DNA of 64,000 nt from Neobacillus endophyticus (GTDB lineage Bacteria > Bacillota > Bacilli > Bacillales > Cytobacillaceae): the NCBI RefSeq assembly GCF_013248975.1, contig NZ_JABRWH010000001.1, positions 4,174,001-4,238,000 on the forward strand, given 5' to 3'. Each line of letters begins with the position of its first letter. Position 1 is the stretch's first letter. The translations under genes were made by a program, and so were the position numbers. Positions 63,808 through 64,000 of this stretch are shown piece by piece. The notes below the pieces were generated by a model, which was not told the DNA's origin, made no database searches, and worked only from the letters and a program-made list of their open reading frames with translations.

Positions 63808-64000
63808 ATTTGAAAAATTAACGATAAAATTCCGTTTAAATTGGGAAATACACCTATTTCCTTAAGTATAAAGGAAGTTTTTCCTTTTATATTATCCAAA
63901 TCTTTGGATTTTGTCTTATTTTGAGCAGTTAATCGGAATATCTCCGCTTATATCTGCTTCTTAAACTTCCTCTATGTACATTAGCCAGAAATTCTCCGCC
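63808..64000 (-). repeat. 190-bp dispersed repeat, right copy (inverted)
   Basis: Its reverse complement matches 45748-45940. It continues to the last base of the window and may extend beyond it. The stretch 63615-63807 between it and the NUDIX gene is AT-rich promoter DNA. Confidence 0.85.

Noticed and set aside
45552..64000. Prophage or ICE
   Set aside because: No integrase, structural, packaging or conjugation genes; only IS-type transposases are present.

Overview
The window is low-GC Firmicutes chromosome, most likely an endospore-forming Bacillaceae close to Bacillus/Neobacillus. The evidence is an SspH-type small acid-soluble spore protein, a class III fructose-1,6-bisphosphatase, a Des-type desaturase with a DesR relative, a YxiN/DbpA helicase, AGGAGG-type ribosome binding sites with frequent TTG starts, and a trnB-like tRNA array. 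No rRNA, phage module or plasmid replication gene was seen.

Layout. 0-9.4 kb: flavin enzymes (the 5' end of a luciferase-like monooxygenase and an SsuE-type FMN reductase), a second PRPP synthetase, a GT-C type membrane glycosyltransferase, SelO, a YfkJ-type phosphatase, a frameshifted FAD oxidoreductase and a divergent FtsH-like AAA protease. 9.7-11.3 kb: fifteen minus-strand tRNA genes without rRNA, some with defects, plus a tRNA-Thr fragment. 11.7-28.5 kb: mostly housekeeping and accessory metabolism. This includes a class V aminotransferase, a chemoreceptor paired with a sugar-binding lipoprotein, a Crh/HPr-like protein with Tyr at the His15 position, nitronate monooxygenase, serA under a ZTP riboswitch, a cellobiose-type PTS with a perfect cre match, and a FabF paralogue whose eighth codon is a stop. 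28.8-29.5 kb: a second tRNA array, ending in a composite RNA in which a tRNA-like fold without a normal anticodon loop is followed by an SRP domain IV-like hairpin and an intrinsic terminator. 29.8-45.5 kb: transporters, sugar and central carbon enzymes (fructokinase-like, zwf, fbp), sspH, an erythromycin-esterase family protein, and des next to an eroded desR.

45.7-64 kb is an accessory region whose two ends carry a roughly 190-bp repeat in opposite orientation. It holds dbpA, an ion transporter, an orphan lspA, an RQC-domain zinc-ribbon protein, two decayed DoxX copies on either side of a miniature kinase-like gene and an IS3 remnant, and then a minus-strand nucleic-acid/nucleotide cassette. 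That cassette comprises a NUDIX pyrophosphohydrolase, a PLD-SF2 helicase-DUF3427-like protein, a MazG-like NTP pyrophosphatase, an HNH endonuclease and a PD-(D/E)xK plus DUF2075-like ATPase. An IS3-family element lies between the NUDIX gene and the helicase. I infer a defence or nucleic-acid quality-control function for it.

Several genes carry single-base lesions (FAD oxidoreductase, fabF, doxX, IS orfB, tRNA-Pro). They may be real decay or assembly errors in short homopolymers, and raw reads would decide.
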